Positions 1 through 8,162 are shown, numbered from the stretch's first letter. The stretch: DNA of 24,492 bases from RGIG3135 sp964477115 (GCA_964477115.1 CAYZCY010000024.1:1-24492), one strand, 5' to 3'. Translations and numbers: made by a program. Notes: a model not told the origin generated them from the letters alone.

Positions 1-144
1 TTCCGCAGCCGCACGTTTCTGCGGCCCTCCCGGACAGGTGAGCGAGGACAAGCGACGTGCTTTTCGCTCCCTCGCTATGTAGTGCTTACCTTCTCCAAAT
101 GATCATCTGCTTGCGTCTGCGGCTTGGGCTTGTGCGCGACGTCT
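1..144. other. Window edge, 3' flank of the TraX-family gene; inverted repeats only
   Basis: I see no gene here. Two dyads are visible: CCGCAG (3-8) with CTGCGG (19-24), and AGCGAGG (41-47) with CCTCGCT (70-76). The second encloses a smaller AGCG/CGCT pair. They lie downstream of the minus-strand TraX-family gene, so they could form its 3' hairpin. Neither is followed by a clear T-run on the minus strand, so I do not call a terminator. Confidence 0.3.
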
Positions 145-1011
145 CTACAGCAGCAGGCTTGTCAACCAGATCAGCGCCAGATGCGCGGGGTAGTAGCAGT
201 AGAAGAACCACTTGAGCGGCCGGCCCCGCCTTCCGTTGTACAGGTAGAGCAAGACGCCTGCCAAACCGAAGCCCAAAACCGAATAGCCGATGATGCCGAG
301 CAGCGTGACGTAGAGCCCTGCCTGCAGTATTTCGTTTTCAGCGTCCGCGTAGGGAATAAACGGAGCTGTTGTTTCGCGATTTAAGTCGAGCAGGGAGAAG
401 AAGGCCTCCGCGCTGTGGTAAGCCGCTGATTGCAGTGCGATAAGGCTTTCCGCCACCGGGTACATGTTCGCAATCAGGGCAACCAGCATGGTGAGTGCGA
501 TTCCTGCACGTCTTTCGCGCAGGAGGTAAAACATCAGCGTCATCACCGGTCCGAGACTGCCCCAGTCAAAAGATGCCGTTGCAAAAAGCGCGCCCGCAGC
601 GATCAGCCAGAACAGCGCTTGCTGCTTCAGATTGTCGTACGCCCACAGGAGGCCCAAGCTCACGAGCAGGGTCCACAGCACGTTGGGCACCGCCCCCCAA
701 AGCAGCGAGTAGGGAATCTGCGCTACCACGGCAAAGGCGCCCAAGCGCAAGGCGTACTTGCGCAAGTTGGAGGTGTGGCGGTATCCCTCGACTAAGAGGA
801 ACGACATGATGGGGAAGGTAAGCCCGCCAAGCGAGTACAGCGCCAGCATGATTTCGGTGGGCAGATCGGCTGCAAACACGTTGGCGATGTGGTTGCAGGT
901 CATGCCTACGATGGCTGCCAGCTTGAGGCCGAAAGATGATATGCCTAATTGCTTGTCCGTTGCGAGCTCCTCAGCTGCCAAGGTGTTGACATTGTCTATG
1001 TGGTCTATCAT
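145..1011 (-). CDS. TraX-family integral membrane protein
   Basis: The 288-residue protein is dominated by hydrophobic helices. Near its N-terminus it has the stretch SSFGLKLAAIVGMTCNHIANVF, cut here as SSFGLKLAAIVG and MTCNHIANVF, which matches the opening helix of the TraX family (a conserved Lys followed by a His-bearing helix end). TraX of F plasmid acetylates pilin, but chromosomal homologues in Gram-positive bacteria are common and their role is unclear; they may act on lipids or cell-surface polymers. The same frame stays open to 1338, but the extra 109 residues are low-complexity Ser/Arg/Ala sequence antisense to the neighbouring CPBP gene. I therefore start at the ATG whose complement is 1009-1011, where sensible sequence (MIDHIDNV) begins. 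The ribosome-binding site there is weak. The gene is divergent from the CPBP gene. Family call fairly sure, function not. Confidence 0.75.
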   Translation of the reverse strand: MIDHIDNVNTLAAEELATDKQLGISSFGLKLAAIVGMTCNHIANVFAADLPTEIMLALYSLGGLTFPIMSFLLVEGYRHTSNLRKYALRLGAFAVVAQIPYSLLWGAVPNVLWTLLVSLGLLWAYDNLKQQALFWLIAAGALFATASFDWGSLGPVMTLMFYLLRERRAGIALTMLVALIANMYPVAESLIALQSAAYHSAEAFFSLLDLNRETTAPFIPYADAENEILQAGLYVTLLGIIGYSVLGFGLAGVLLYLYNGRRGRPLKWFFYCYYPAHLALIWLTSLLL

Positions 1012-1075
1012 ACCCAAGTCTTGTATATACTGACGAAGCGTATGGAATCGAATGCGTTCTTGAAGCGGTGACGAT
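1012..1075. promoter_or_regulatory. Divergent intergenic region between TraX-family and CPBP genes
   Basis: These 64 bp separate two divergent starts and must hold at least the TraX-family promoter. On the minus strand TATACA (complement of 1022-1027) is a reasonable -10 box lying close to the TraX ATG, but no good -35 is present at the right distance. No convincing plus-strand promoter is visible. Confidence 0.3.
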
Positions 1076-1636
1076 ATGCTTGAGGTGGCGATGGGGGAGG
1101 ACTTGGCGCAGCTGGTCATGCAGCTCGTGTTCTCGTGCCTTGTCACCGCCATTGTGGAGGAGCTTGTCTTTCGCGGCCTTTTGACAAGTCTGCTTGCCCG
1201 CAAGTTCTGCGGTCCGCGCGGCCTGCCTTGCGCTGCCGCTGCAAGCGCTTTGGTCTTTGCGCTTCTGCACGTGGCCTCAGAGGCCCTTTGCAATGTGGGC
1301 GATGCCGCGCTGTTGCTGCAAGCCGTTTTGAAGCTCATTCAAACGGGGCTGTTCGGCTTTATCATGGCCTGCCTGTTCTTAAAGGCGCGGGCGAAGGGAA
1401 GCTCCTTTGCGCGAGCGCTGATCCTGCCCATATTGATTCACTGGGCCTTTGACGTGCTTTACTTCTGGCCCGTCTATTTGAGCACGGGAGCGTTTCCTGA
1501 CACCTATCTGACGGGCGCGAGCACGGACACGGCCCTTCTGCTGATCACAAGTCTGTTGATGCTGCCCTTAAGCGTGCTCGGCGCGCGGGGGCTTTCGGGC
1601 GACGTGCTACCATGCTCTACGAAAAACGATGCGTGA
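1076..1636 (+). CDS. CPBP-family (Abi/CaaX-like) intramembrane protease, compact
   Basis: All three CPBP signature motifs are present in order: EELVFR (EExxxR), FALLH (FxxxH) and HWAFD (HxxxD/N). These place Glu and His side chains inside the membrane, as in Rce1-type glutamate proteases. CPBP proteins process prenylated proteins in eukaryotes; bacterial members are linked to bacteriocin maturation or immunity and surface-protein handling. The protein has 186 residues, shorter than the usual 220-300. An in-frame TGA at 1061-1063 rules out an upstream extension, so the N-terminal helices normally found ahead of the first motif are largely missing: only about 25 residues precede EELVFR. The ribosome-binding site is poor. 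It may be a minimal core protein or an N-terminally eroded one. The J-domain gene follows 45 bp downstream on the same strand. Confidence 0.8.
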   Translation: MLEVAMGEDLAQLVMQLVFSCLVTAIVEELVFRGLLTSLLARKFCGPRGLPCAAAASALVFALLHVASEALCNVGDAALLLQAVLKLIQTGLFGFIMACLFLKARAKGSSFARALILPILIHWAFDVLYFWPVYLSTGAFPDTYLTGASTDTALLLITSLLMLPLSVLGARGLSGDVLPCSTKNDA

Positions 1637-1681
1637 GCGGTTTTCCCACGCCGCGCTGTTGGAAAGAGAGGCGCATGAGGC

Positions 1682-2248
1682 ATGAACAGGCTTGAGGCCC
1701 TGCATATCCTGGGTCTTGGTGATGACGCCACGCCCGAGGAGATCAAGACCGCCTACAAGGAAACGGCGCAGATCTTGCATCCCGACAAGTTTGCGAATAA
1801 CAAAAAGCTTGCAGCGCGGGCGACCGAACAGTTCAAAAACCTGCAGGAGGCTTATGAGTACCTGACTTCGGGCAAGGGAGCAAAGGCCAAGAGGGCGAAT
1901 ACGGCAAGCACCGCCTCGAGAGGCCTGGATTCCGAGGCCGAGATTCGCGCGCGTCTTGCCGGCATCGCTGCCGCCCGCGCTCAACTGATCGCTCAGCGAG
2001 ATGCCGCGAGCGATGAGCGCCGCAACGGCTTGGTGATGGCGGGCATCGGCGCGGTGGCCGCATTGCTTACCTTCCGCAGGCCTTTTGGCATTTTCGGGAT
2101 TGTTGCCGCGGCGGGAACGGCTGCGGTGGTGTGGGGTATCGTGCAGGTGATCAGTGCGGGTAAGACTGTCGACACGATCAACGAGCACCTGCGCAAGTTG
2201 GGCGCCGAAAAGAAGAAGCTGACCGCCGAACTTGAAGATATGGAGTAG
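1682..2248 (+). CDS. J-domain (DnaJ-like) co-chaperone with C-terminal membrane hairpin
   Basis: Residues 1-65 form a J domain with the invariant HPD at 33-35 (ILHPDKF) and the helix IV region QEAYEYLTSG. J domains stimulate the ATPase of an Hsp70 (DnaK). There is no Gly/Phe region, zinc-finger or DnaJ C-terminal domain, so this is a class III J protein. After a charged helical linker (about 80-115) two adjacent hydrophobic segments lie at about 118-158, followed by a charged helix (KKKLTAELEDME). This suggests a membrane-anchored protein with its J domain in the cytosol, recruiting DnaK to the inner membrane face. The 188-residue length fits. The start at 1682 has a GAGG-like ribosome-binding site. 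It probably shares a transcript with the CPBP gene upstream, but its client is unknown. Confidence 0.8.
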   Translation: MNRLEALHILGLGDDATPEEIKTAYKETAQILHPDKFANNKKLAARATEQFKNLQEAYEYLTSGKGAKAKRANTASTASRGLDSEAEIRARLAGIAAARAQLIAQRDAASDERRNGLVMAGIGAVAALLTFRRPFGIFGIVAAAGTAAVVWGIVQVISAGKTVDTINEHLRKLGAEKKKLTAELEDME

Positions 2249-2274
2249 AGCGCGATTTGGCGCCTCATCAGGTG

Positions 2275-2280
2275 TAAAAT
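2275..2280 (+). promoter_or_regulatory. Candidate -10 box for typA
   Basis: TAAAAT lies in the 140-bp interval between the J-domain gene and the typA start, about 110 bp ahead of the ATG. No good -35 is found at 16-18 bp spacing (TTGGCG at 2257 is too close), so this is only a weak candidate. Confidence 0.3.
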
Positions 2281-2388
2281 ACGCTGCTTTTGAAATTCGG
2301 CTCGCGGAGCCGAGGTTCAAGCTGCATGGAATATCAGCCGCGTCGCAGGCGTCGACTGAAAACGATAGAGAGAAGAGAATCGAACAAT

Positions 2389-4200
<1,812 letters not shown>

Positions 4201-4206
4201 ACAAGC

Positions 4207-4252
4207 CGCGCGGTGAAGCCCATAGCGTGGCTCGCAGCGAGCACACCGCGCG
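4207..4252. other. Nested inverted repeat downstream of typA
   Basis: CGCGCGGTG (4207-4215) is perfectly complementary to CACCGCGCG (4244-4252). The loop contains a second hairpin, GCTCG (4230-4234) with CGAGC (4238-4242). It begins 7 bp after the typA stop, where a terminator is expected, but no T-run follows on either strand. It may act as an mRNA 3'-end stabiliser or a poor terminator. Confidence 0.4.
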
Positions 4253-4469
4253 AAACCGTCTGAGTCTCGGCTGGCTTTAAGCCAAGCTGAAATGAACCCC
4301 AAACCGCACAGGGAAATTTGTGTTTAATGATGAACCAAACGTGGGCATATTGTGCGCTGGGATCATAGCTCTTGACGCTGTGGGACAATGCTTAAGCATT
4401 ACGATTGTGGACTCTGATAAAACGCAGGAGTAATGAAGCACAAAGAGACCATGTAATGGAAAGGCACGT
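4253..4469 (+). promoter_or_regulatory. Upstream region of the prolyl isomerase gene, with palindrome and mini-ORF
   Basis: No ordinary gene is visible. TGGCTT/AAGCCA (4272-4284) forms a small dyad. TTGACG (4372-4377) resembles a -35 box but lacks a good -10 at 16-18 bp. The pair TTAAGC (4392-4397) and TGATAA (4415-4420) with 17-bp spacing is the best alternative. AATGCTTAAGCATT (4387-4400) is a perfect 14-bp palindrome overlapping this promoter region and could be an operator. A seven-codon ORF (ATG 4433, stop TAA 4454-4456, peptide MKHKETM) follows a GGAG at 4427-4430, but the spacing of 2 nt is too short for efficient initiation. Confidence 0.35.
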
Positions 4470-5630
4470 ATGAAAAAGCTCTCTTTTGCCAAGACCGCAT
4501 GTGCAGTTGGTTTGACCTTTGCCTGCGCGATGAGTCTTGCAGCCTGTTCTTCTGGCGGTACGAACCTCACCGGAGGAACTGCGGCCACCGTCAACGGCGA
4601 GAAGATCGCCGAAGATGACGTTACCCTGACGATCGAGTCCGTGCGATCTTCTCTCGGCGTGACCGACGAAGCCTCCTGGGCTGAATGGATGATCGAGAAC
4701 GGCTATACCTCCGAGTCTGTCCGCGAGGAGGTCCTTGACGGGCTGATCGAGCAGGAGGTTCTGCGCCAGGGAGCTGAGGAACTCGGCATTACCGTTGAGG
4801 AATCTGAGGTTGATGAATATGTCAACTCCATCAAGTCGAGCTTTGAGGATGATGCGGCTTGGGAGGAAGCTCTCGAGTCCGCTGGCATGACCGAGGACGA
4901 ATACCGTGAGGCCATCGAATTGGCGCTTCTGTCCCAGGGAGTTGAGGAAAGCTTCGCCACCGACGAGGAGCCCGCAGCCGAAGACATGCTGAGCTATGCT
5001 CAGATGTACGCTACCTATTACGATGGCGCAAAGCGTTCCTCTCACATTCTGTTTGCCTCCGATGACGAGGCAACGGCAAACGAGGTTCTCGACAAGCTCA
5101 ACTCCGGAGAGCTGAGCTTCGAAGATGCGGCTGCTCAGTATTCGCTCGACAGCTCAAGCACGAGCGGCGGCGATGTGGGCTGGGATGCTATGACCACCTT
5201 TGTGGATGAGTACCAGACCGCCTTGGATGAGCTTTCCGAAGGCGATGTGAGCGGCTTGGTGGTGAGCACCTACGGCATCCATATCATCAAGTGCACCGAA
5301 CTTTTCAATGCTCCCGAAGAGGTTACGAGCGTCGATCAGCTGCCCGATGCCTTTGTGGACGCCATTCGCACCATGCTCCAGTCCTCTATGGCTTCTGAGG
5401 CCTATTCGACCTGGCTGGACGAGCGGGTTGAGGCTGCTGATATCGTAATCAACGAGATCCCGACCAACGTGCCCTACTACGTTGATCTAAGCGCCTATCA
5501 GACCGACGAGGCAGATGTTTCCGAAGAGGATGCAGCTGAAGGCGAGACCGAGGACGCCTCTTCTGATGAGTCAGCCGATGCTGCTGATGCCGAGTCTGCT
5601 GACGGCGAAGACGTCGAGGCTGCCGCGTAG
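4470..5630 (+). CDS. Parvulin-type peptidyl-prolyl isomerase lipoprotein (PrsA/SurA-like)
   Basis: The 386-residue protein begins with a lipoprotein signal: MKK, a hydrophobic stretch, and lipobox LAAC with the modified Cys at 26. It should be anchored to the outer face of the membrane. Residues about 36-175 form a helical SurA-N-like chaperone region (NGEKIAEDDV...EEVLDGLIEQEVLRQGAEELGI). About 189-280 is a parvulin rotamase domain (SSHILF, SFEDAAAQYS, GGDVGW, GIHIIKC). Parvulin lipoproteins such as PrsA assist folding of exported proteins. The last roughly 45 residues are almost entirely Asp, Glu, Ala and Ser, an acidic low-complexity tail that may bind cations or span the wall. The ATG at 4470 has GGAAAGG upstream. 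The gene stands alone and ends at a strong terminator. Functional class secure, clients unknown. Confidence 0.9.
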   Translation: MKKLSFAKTACAVGLTFACAMSLAACSSGGTNLTGGTAATVNGEKIAEDDVTLTIESVRSSLGVTDEASWAEWMIENGYTSESVREEVLDGLIEQEVLRQGAEELGITVEESEVDEYVNSIKSSFEDDAAWEEALESAGMTEDEYREAIELALLSQGVEESFATDEEPAAEDMLSYAQMYATYYDGAKRSSHILFASDDEATANEVLDKLNSGELSFEDAAAQYSLDSSSTSGGDVGWDAMTTFVDEYQTALDELSEGDVSGLVVSTYGIHIIKCTELFNAPEEVTSVDQLPDAFVDAIRTMLQSSMASEAYSTWLDERVEAADIVINEIPTNVPYYVDLSAYQTDEADVSEEDAAEGETEDASSDESADAADAESADGEDVEAAA

Positions 5631-5655
5631 AGCGTGCCCATAAAACCGAAACGAA

Positions 5656-5686
5656 AAGAAGCCGCCCGATGGGCGGCTTCTTCGTT
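5656..5686. terminator. Bidirectional intrinsic terminator
   Basis: AAGAAGCCGCCC (5656-5667) and GGGCGGCTTCTT (5671-5682) form a perfect 12-bp stem with loop GAT. The plus strand continues TTCGTT and the minus strand TTCGTTT, so it can end both the isomerase gene (+) and the convergent basic-protein gene (-). Confidence 0.85.
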
Positions 5687-5709
5687 GATGACCCAGTTGG
5701 ATTCTCGGT

Positions 5710-6672
5710 TTATTTCTCCGGACGGCGGATGCGCAGTGTGTCGGTCTTGAGCGCCTTCTCGCAGTTGTATACCTTAAGGCCAACGGTATGGAACCTTACG
5801 CGCATGAGGCCCTCGGCATCGCAGGCATCGATGACACCGCGACCGAACTCCTTATGGGTGACCTCGGTACCGGGCAGCGCACGCAGGTCGGCGATCTCCT
5901 CGAAAGTAAGGAACTCCTCGGGGATGGTCTTTTCCTCGTTGCCTGTGTCGAAGCCCTTCTTCGGCTTGTCGAAAGACTTTCCATCGCGCTTGAAGTCGCG
6001 GTCTCCGTCACGTTTGACGAAGGGTTTCCTGTCCTTGTCGAAGCGCTTTCCATCGCGCTTGAAGTCGCGGTCGCCGCGGAAATTGTCGCGATTGCCACGT
6101 TCGCCGCGTCCGTCGCGATTGCTGCGGAAGCCGCCTTCGCTGCGATCGCCGTTAGGCTTGAAGCCTTTCTTGCCGAAGGACTTGCCTTCGCCCTTCTCGA
6201 AACGCTTTCCATCGCGCTTGAAGTCGCGGTCGCCTTCGCGTTTCTGGCCGTCCTTGCCTTCGTAGCTGTAGTACTTCTTCTCGAAGGGCTTGCCGCCCTT
6301 GAAGTCGCGCTCGCCGCCACGCTTGGCGTAAGGCTTGCCGTCCTTGCCGCGGCCCTTGCCGTCCTTGTTGTAGGGCTTGCCGTCAGGGCTGCCGTTGCGG
6401 CTGTCATTGCGGCCGCCTCGCCCGCCAAAGGACTTGCCGGACTTTGCAGCGGAGCCGCCCTTGCCAACGCCCTGTCCGCCTTCGCGATCTTTGCGATAGC
6501 CTTCGCGTCCGCCGTTACGACCGCCGCCCAGCCCACCTTCGCGCTTGTCGCCGCGGCCCTTGCCGCTAAAGCCGCCGGGTTTTTTGTTGTTGAAAGACTT
6601 ACCGGACTTTGCGCCGGAGCCACCCTTTCCCCCACCGGAGGATGCGGGTTTGTTGTCGGTATGTTCGCTCAT
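5710..6672 (-). CDS. Basic, repetitive, disordered protein with C-terminal PcrA/UvrD Tudor-like domain
   Basis: The 320-residue protein has two parts. Residues 1 to about 245 are extremely rich in Gly, Lys, Arg, Asp, Ser and Phe, with RGG/GRG-like runs at the N-terminus followed by repeats built on DRDFKRDGKxFxK. This is the composition of RNA-binding, phase-separating disordered tails of DEAD-box helicases and similar proteins. Residues about 259-320 are a small folded domain (LPGTEVTHKEFGRGVI, then VRFHTVGLKVYNCEKAL). Its pattern GxxVxHxxFGxGxV...VxF...GxKxL...AL resembles the C-terminal Tudor-like domain by which PcrA/UvrD contact RNA polymerase. There is no helicase domain in the gene. 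The start at 6672 has AGGGA 5 nt upstream. Nucleic-acid or RNA-polymerase binding is inferred; the exact function is unknown. Confidence 0.85.
   Translation of the reverse strand: MSEHTDNKPASSGGGKGGSGAKSGKSFNNKKPGGFSGKGRGDKREGGLGGGRNGGREGYRKDREGGQGVGKGGSAAKSGKSFGGRGGRNDSRNGSPDGKPYNKDGKGRGKDGKPYAKRGGERDFKGGKPFEKKYYSYEGKDGQKREGDRDFKRDGKRFEKGEGKSFGKKGFKPNGDRSEGGFRSNRDGRGERGNRDNFRGDRDFKRDGKRFDKDRKPFVKRDGDRDFKRDGKSFDKPKKGFDTGNEEKTIPEEFLTFEEIADLRALPGTEVTHKEFGRGVIDACDAEGLMRVRFHTVGLKVYNCEKALKTDTLRIRRPEK
5977..6231 (-). repeat. Three exact 27-bp repeats within the basic-protein gene
   Basis: The same 27-bp sequence, beginning CTTTCCATCGCGCTTGAAGT on the + strand, occurs at 5977-6003, 6046-6072 and 6205-6231. 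It encodes the DRDFKRDGK core. Identity at DNA level, not just protein level, points to recent duplication or recombination, and copy number may vary between strains. Confidence 0.9.
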
Positions 6673-6706
6673 GAATCCCTCATGTCTATCGGTGTGATAA
6701 CGCTGT

Positions 6707-6723
6707 GATCATCATAAATGATC
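6707..6723 (-). promoter_or_regulatory. Candidate -10 box within an inverted repeat, basic-protein gene
   Basis: On the minus strand TATGAT (complement of 6711-6716) is a good -10 box about 40 bp ahead of the start codon. It is embedded in GATCAT-N5-ATGATC (6707-6723), so a repressor bound here would block transcription. The -35 region is weak. Confidence 0.4.
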
Positions 6724-6843
6724 CCGTGCCTTTCAGCGATGCATTTCGGCGCCATGCACTCGCCAAACGCCCTTCCTCTTCGGCAAACCCCGGATTTCTG
6801 GCTGTACAAGTTGCGAGGCAGTTTCGATGCCGCAAAAGCCCGA

Positions 6844-6870
6844 GAAATAAAAAAAGCCCCATTCGGGGCT
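6844..6870 (-). terminator. Intrinsic terminator of the tRNA-Ser genes
   Basis: On the minus strand AGCCCC-GAAT-GGGGCT is followed by TTTTTTTATTT. It lies 14 bp past the 3' end of tRNA-Ser(CGA). Confidence 0.85.
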
Positions 6871-6883
6871 AACAAAAGATAAC

Positions 6884-6976
6884 TGGCGGAGGAGGAGGGA
6901 TTCGAACCCTCGTTACCGGGGTTGCCGGTAAAACGGTTTTCGAGACCGCCGCATTCAACCACTCTGCCACCCCTCC
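6884..6976 (-). tRNA. tRNA-Ser, anticodon CGA
   Basis: This 93-nt class II tRNA has a long variable arm. Acceptor strands are GGAGGGG and CTCCTCC, the T arm contains GGGTTCGAATCCC, and CCA is encoded. The anticodon stem GCGGT/ACCGT encloses loop CTCGAAA, giving anticodon CGA, which reads UCG serine codons. I see no AT-rich promoter directly upstream on the minus strand, so it may depend on read-through from tRNA-Ser(GGA). Confidence 0.95.
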
Positions 6977-7052
6977 GCATGGGGTGCGCGCAAGCTGCAA
7001 AGCGCACGTTTCGCGCCGCTTGAGCAGCGTTTGTCGCAACAAACTTGCGCAC

Positions 7053-7081
7053 ATAAAAGAAAAAGCCGAGTAACGGCCTTT
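7053..7081 (-). terminator. Probable weak terminator or processing hairpin between the two tRNA-Ser genes
   Basis: On the minus strand AAGGCCG-TTACT-CGGCTT (one bulged base) is followed by TTTCTTTTAT. The stem is short. It lies 32 bp past tRNA-Ser(GGA) and could give partial termination. Confidence 0.55.
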
Positions 7082-7112
7082 CTCGAACGAGGTTTCCCTC
7101 GGAAATTATAAG

Positions 7113-7204
7113 TGGCGGAGAGATGGGGATTCGAACCCCAGATACCCTTATGGGGTATACACGATTTCCAATCGTGCTCCTTCGGCCAGCTCGGACATCT
7201 CTCC
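7113..7204 (-). tRNA. tRNA-Ser, anticodon GGA
   Basis: This 92-nt class II tRNA has acceptor 5' strand GGAGAGA, a long variable arm (ATACCCCATAAGGGTAT), T arm GGGGTTCGAATCCCC and encoded CCA. The anticodon stem CACGA/TCGTG encloses loop TTGGAAA, giving anticodon GGA, which reads UCC and UCU serine codons. A strong promoter lies upstream. Confidence 0.95.
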
Positions 7205-7241
7205 GCTTCCGTCACACCATGCTCGCGCACGGCGAATATGT

Positions 7242-7270
7242 AGTATAGCGTAGCTGTTTCGCGTCGACAA
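7242..7270 (-). promoter_or_regulatory. Promoter of tRNA-Ser(GGA)
   Basis: On the minus strand a -35 TTGTCG (complement of 7265-7270), 17-bp spacer and -10 TATACT (complement of 7242-7247) make a near-consensus sigma-70 promoter. The -10 box ends 37 bp ahead of the tRNA 5' end. Confidence 0.8.
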
Positions 7271-7291
7271 GAAGAAATTTTTAGCTACAAT
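7264..7291 (+). promoter_or_regulatory. Promoter of the acidic-protein gene, overlapping the tRNA promoter
   Basis: TCGACA (7264-7269), 16-bp spacer and TACAAT (7286-7291) form a good promoter. Its -35 hexamer occupies the same DNA as the -35 of the divergent tRNA-Ser(GGA) promoter, because GTCGAC is a palindrome read from both sides. Two polymerases could not bind at once. Confidence 0.7.
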
Positions 7292-7323
7292 CTATATATT
7301 CAGAAACCGAAAGGAGGGCCGTC

Positions 7324-7839
7324 ATGGCCGATCGCATTGTTGAAAACGATTCCGAGGAAATCCCTGAGATTCCCGAGATTCTCGAGAAGGTTTTGATTTT
7401 CGCCCTCGACGAGGCAAAGCAGAAGATGAGCCAGGGCGCCGACGTCATTCCCTTCACCTCCTTGGTCGTCAAGGACAATCTCTTCATCGAAACCCACCCG
7501 GGAGACAGCCCTGAGGAGTGCTTCAACTACGCAAAGCACACGGTCAAGGGCGCTCGCGGCGCTGAGGCCTACGCCCTTTGCTACGACGGCTTCATCGACA
7601 CCGATGATGGCATGATGGACGCTCTTATTGCCGAGGGCGGTGTCCCCGGTGAGGACATCGGCTTCGCCATCTGCTATCTCTACGAGATCGACGAGGCTTC
7701 TGGCAAGATCAACTTTGAAGACGAGCCCGCTTACGTCGGCGAGGCTCCGAACTTCATGTGCGATCTCAAGGATGCCGTTGAGTACGCTGACGAGGAGATC
7801 GACGAGCGCTATCTCGAAGAGATCGAGGAAGAGGAGTAA
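7324..7839 (+). CDS. Acidic protein of unknown function
   Basis: I do not recognise this family. The 171-residue protein has no signal peptide or membrane helix and is strongly acidic, ending EEIDERYLEEIEEEE. The middle (about 35-115) looks folded and mixed alpha/beta: FTSLVVKDNLFIET, then EECFNYAKHTVKGA, AYALCYDGFIDTDDG, and DIGFAICYLYEID. It contains four or five scattered Cys without a metal-binding spacing. The layout resembles a small cytosolic adaptor more than an enzyme. AAGGAGGG lies 5 nt ahead of the ATG, and the gene has its own promoter and terminator, so it is monocistronic and probably well expressed. Codon use matches the neighbours, which argues for a resident gene rather than a recent arrival. 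Confidence 0.85.
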   Translation: MADRIVENDSEEIPEIPEILEKVLIFALDEAKQKMSQGADVIPFTSLVVKDNLFIETHPGDSPEECFNYAKHTVKGARGAEAYALCYDGFIDTDDGMMDALIAEGGVPGEDIGFAICYLYEIDEASGKINFEDEPAYVGEAPNFMCDLKDAVEYADEEIDERYLEEIEEEE

Positions 7840-7865
7840 GCTTACTCGAATCCACCGCTTTCACG

Positions 7866-7897
7866 GGGCGTGCCTGCTAAGGCGCGCCCTTTTGTTT
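7866..7897 (+). terminator. Intrinsic terminator after the acidic-protein gene
   Basis: GGGCGTGCC (7866-7874), loop TGCTAA and GGCGCGCCC (7881-7889) form a 9-bp stem with one G-U pair, followed by TTTTGTTT. Confidence 0.85.
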
Positions 7898-8162
7898 GCG
7901 TCGATGAAGATCCTTTTTACCCCGGGGTTTTGCAAGTTGGGACTAATTTGGGAAAGATTTGGGACGGAGAAGGGAAGCGCATGGGACCGAAAGCGGACAA
8001 AGCCGCCCTATGCTGATCTTTGAGCTCGGTGGTGCTGAGGCGATGCACCTGATTGTCGAGAGCTTCGCATAATCTGACATTCTGGGTTTTGCCGCAGGTC
8101 AGCTGCCGAAAGATCAAGGGACGCAAGTTGTGTGCTTGGTATGAACCGGGACAAATTACTTC
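7898..8162. other. Intergenic region without a recognisable gene
   Basis: These 265 bp lie between a terminator and the rpsF promoter. Short open frames exist on both strands, but none has a plausible start with ribosome-binding site or recognisable protein sequence. I see no tRNA, repeat or terminator in it. Confidence 0.5.

Noticed and set aside
5788..6708. 306-residue hydrophobic-looking plus-strand frame opposite the basic protein
   Set aside because: It is the complement of a Lys/Arg/Gly-repeat gene, which automatically yields Ala/Val/Leu-rich sequence. The minus-strand gene has the ribosome-binding site and folded C-terminal domain.
6669..7052. Short minus-strand frames over the tRNA-Ser region
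   Set aside because: The peptide consists largely of translated tRNA and terminator sequence.
7917..8126. 69-residue minus-strand frame between the acidic-protein gene and rpsF
   Set aside because: No ribosome-binding site, no family resemblance and a composition unlike the neighbouring genes.
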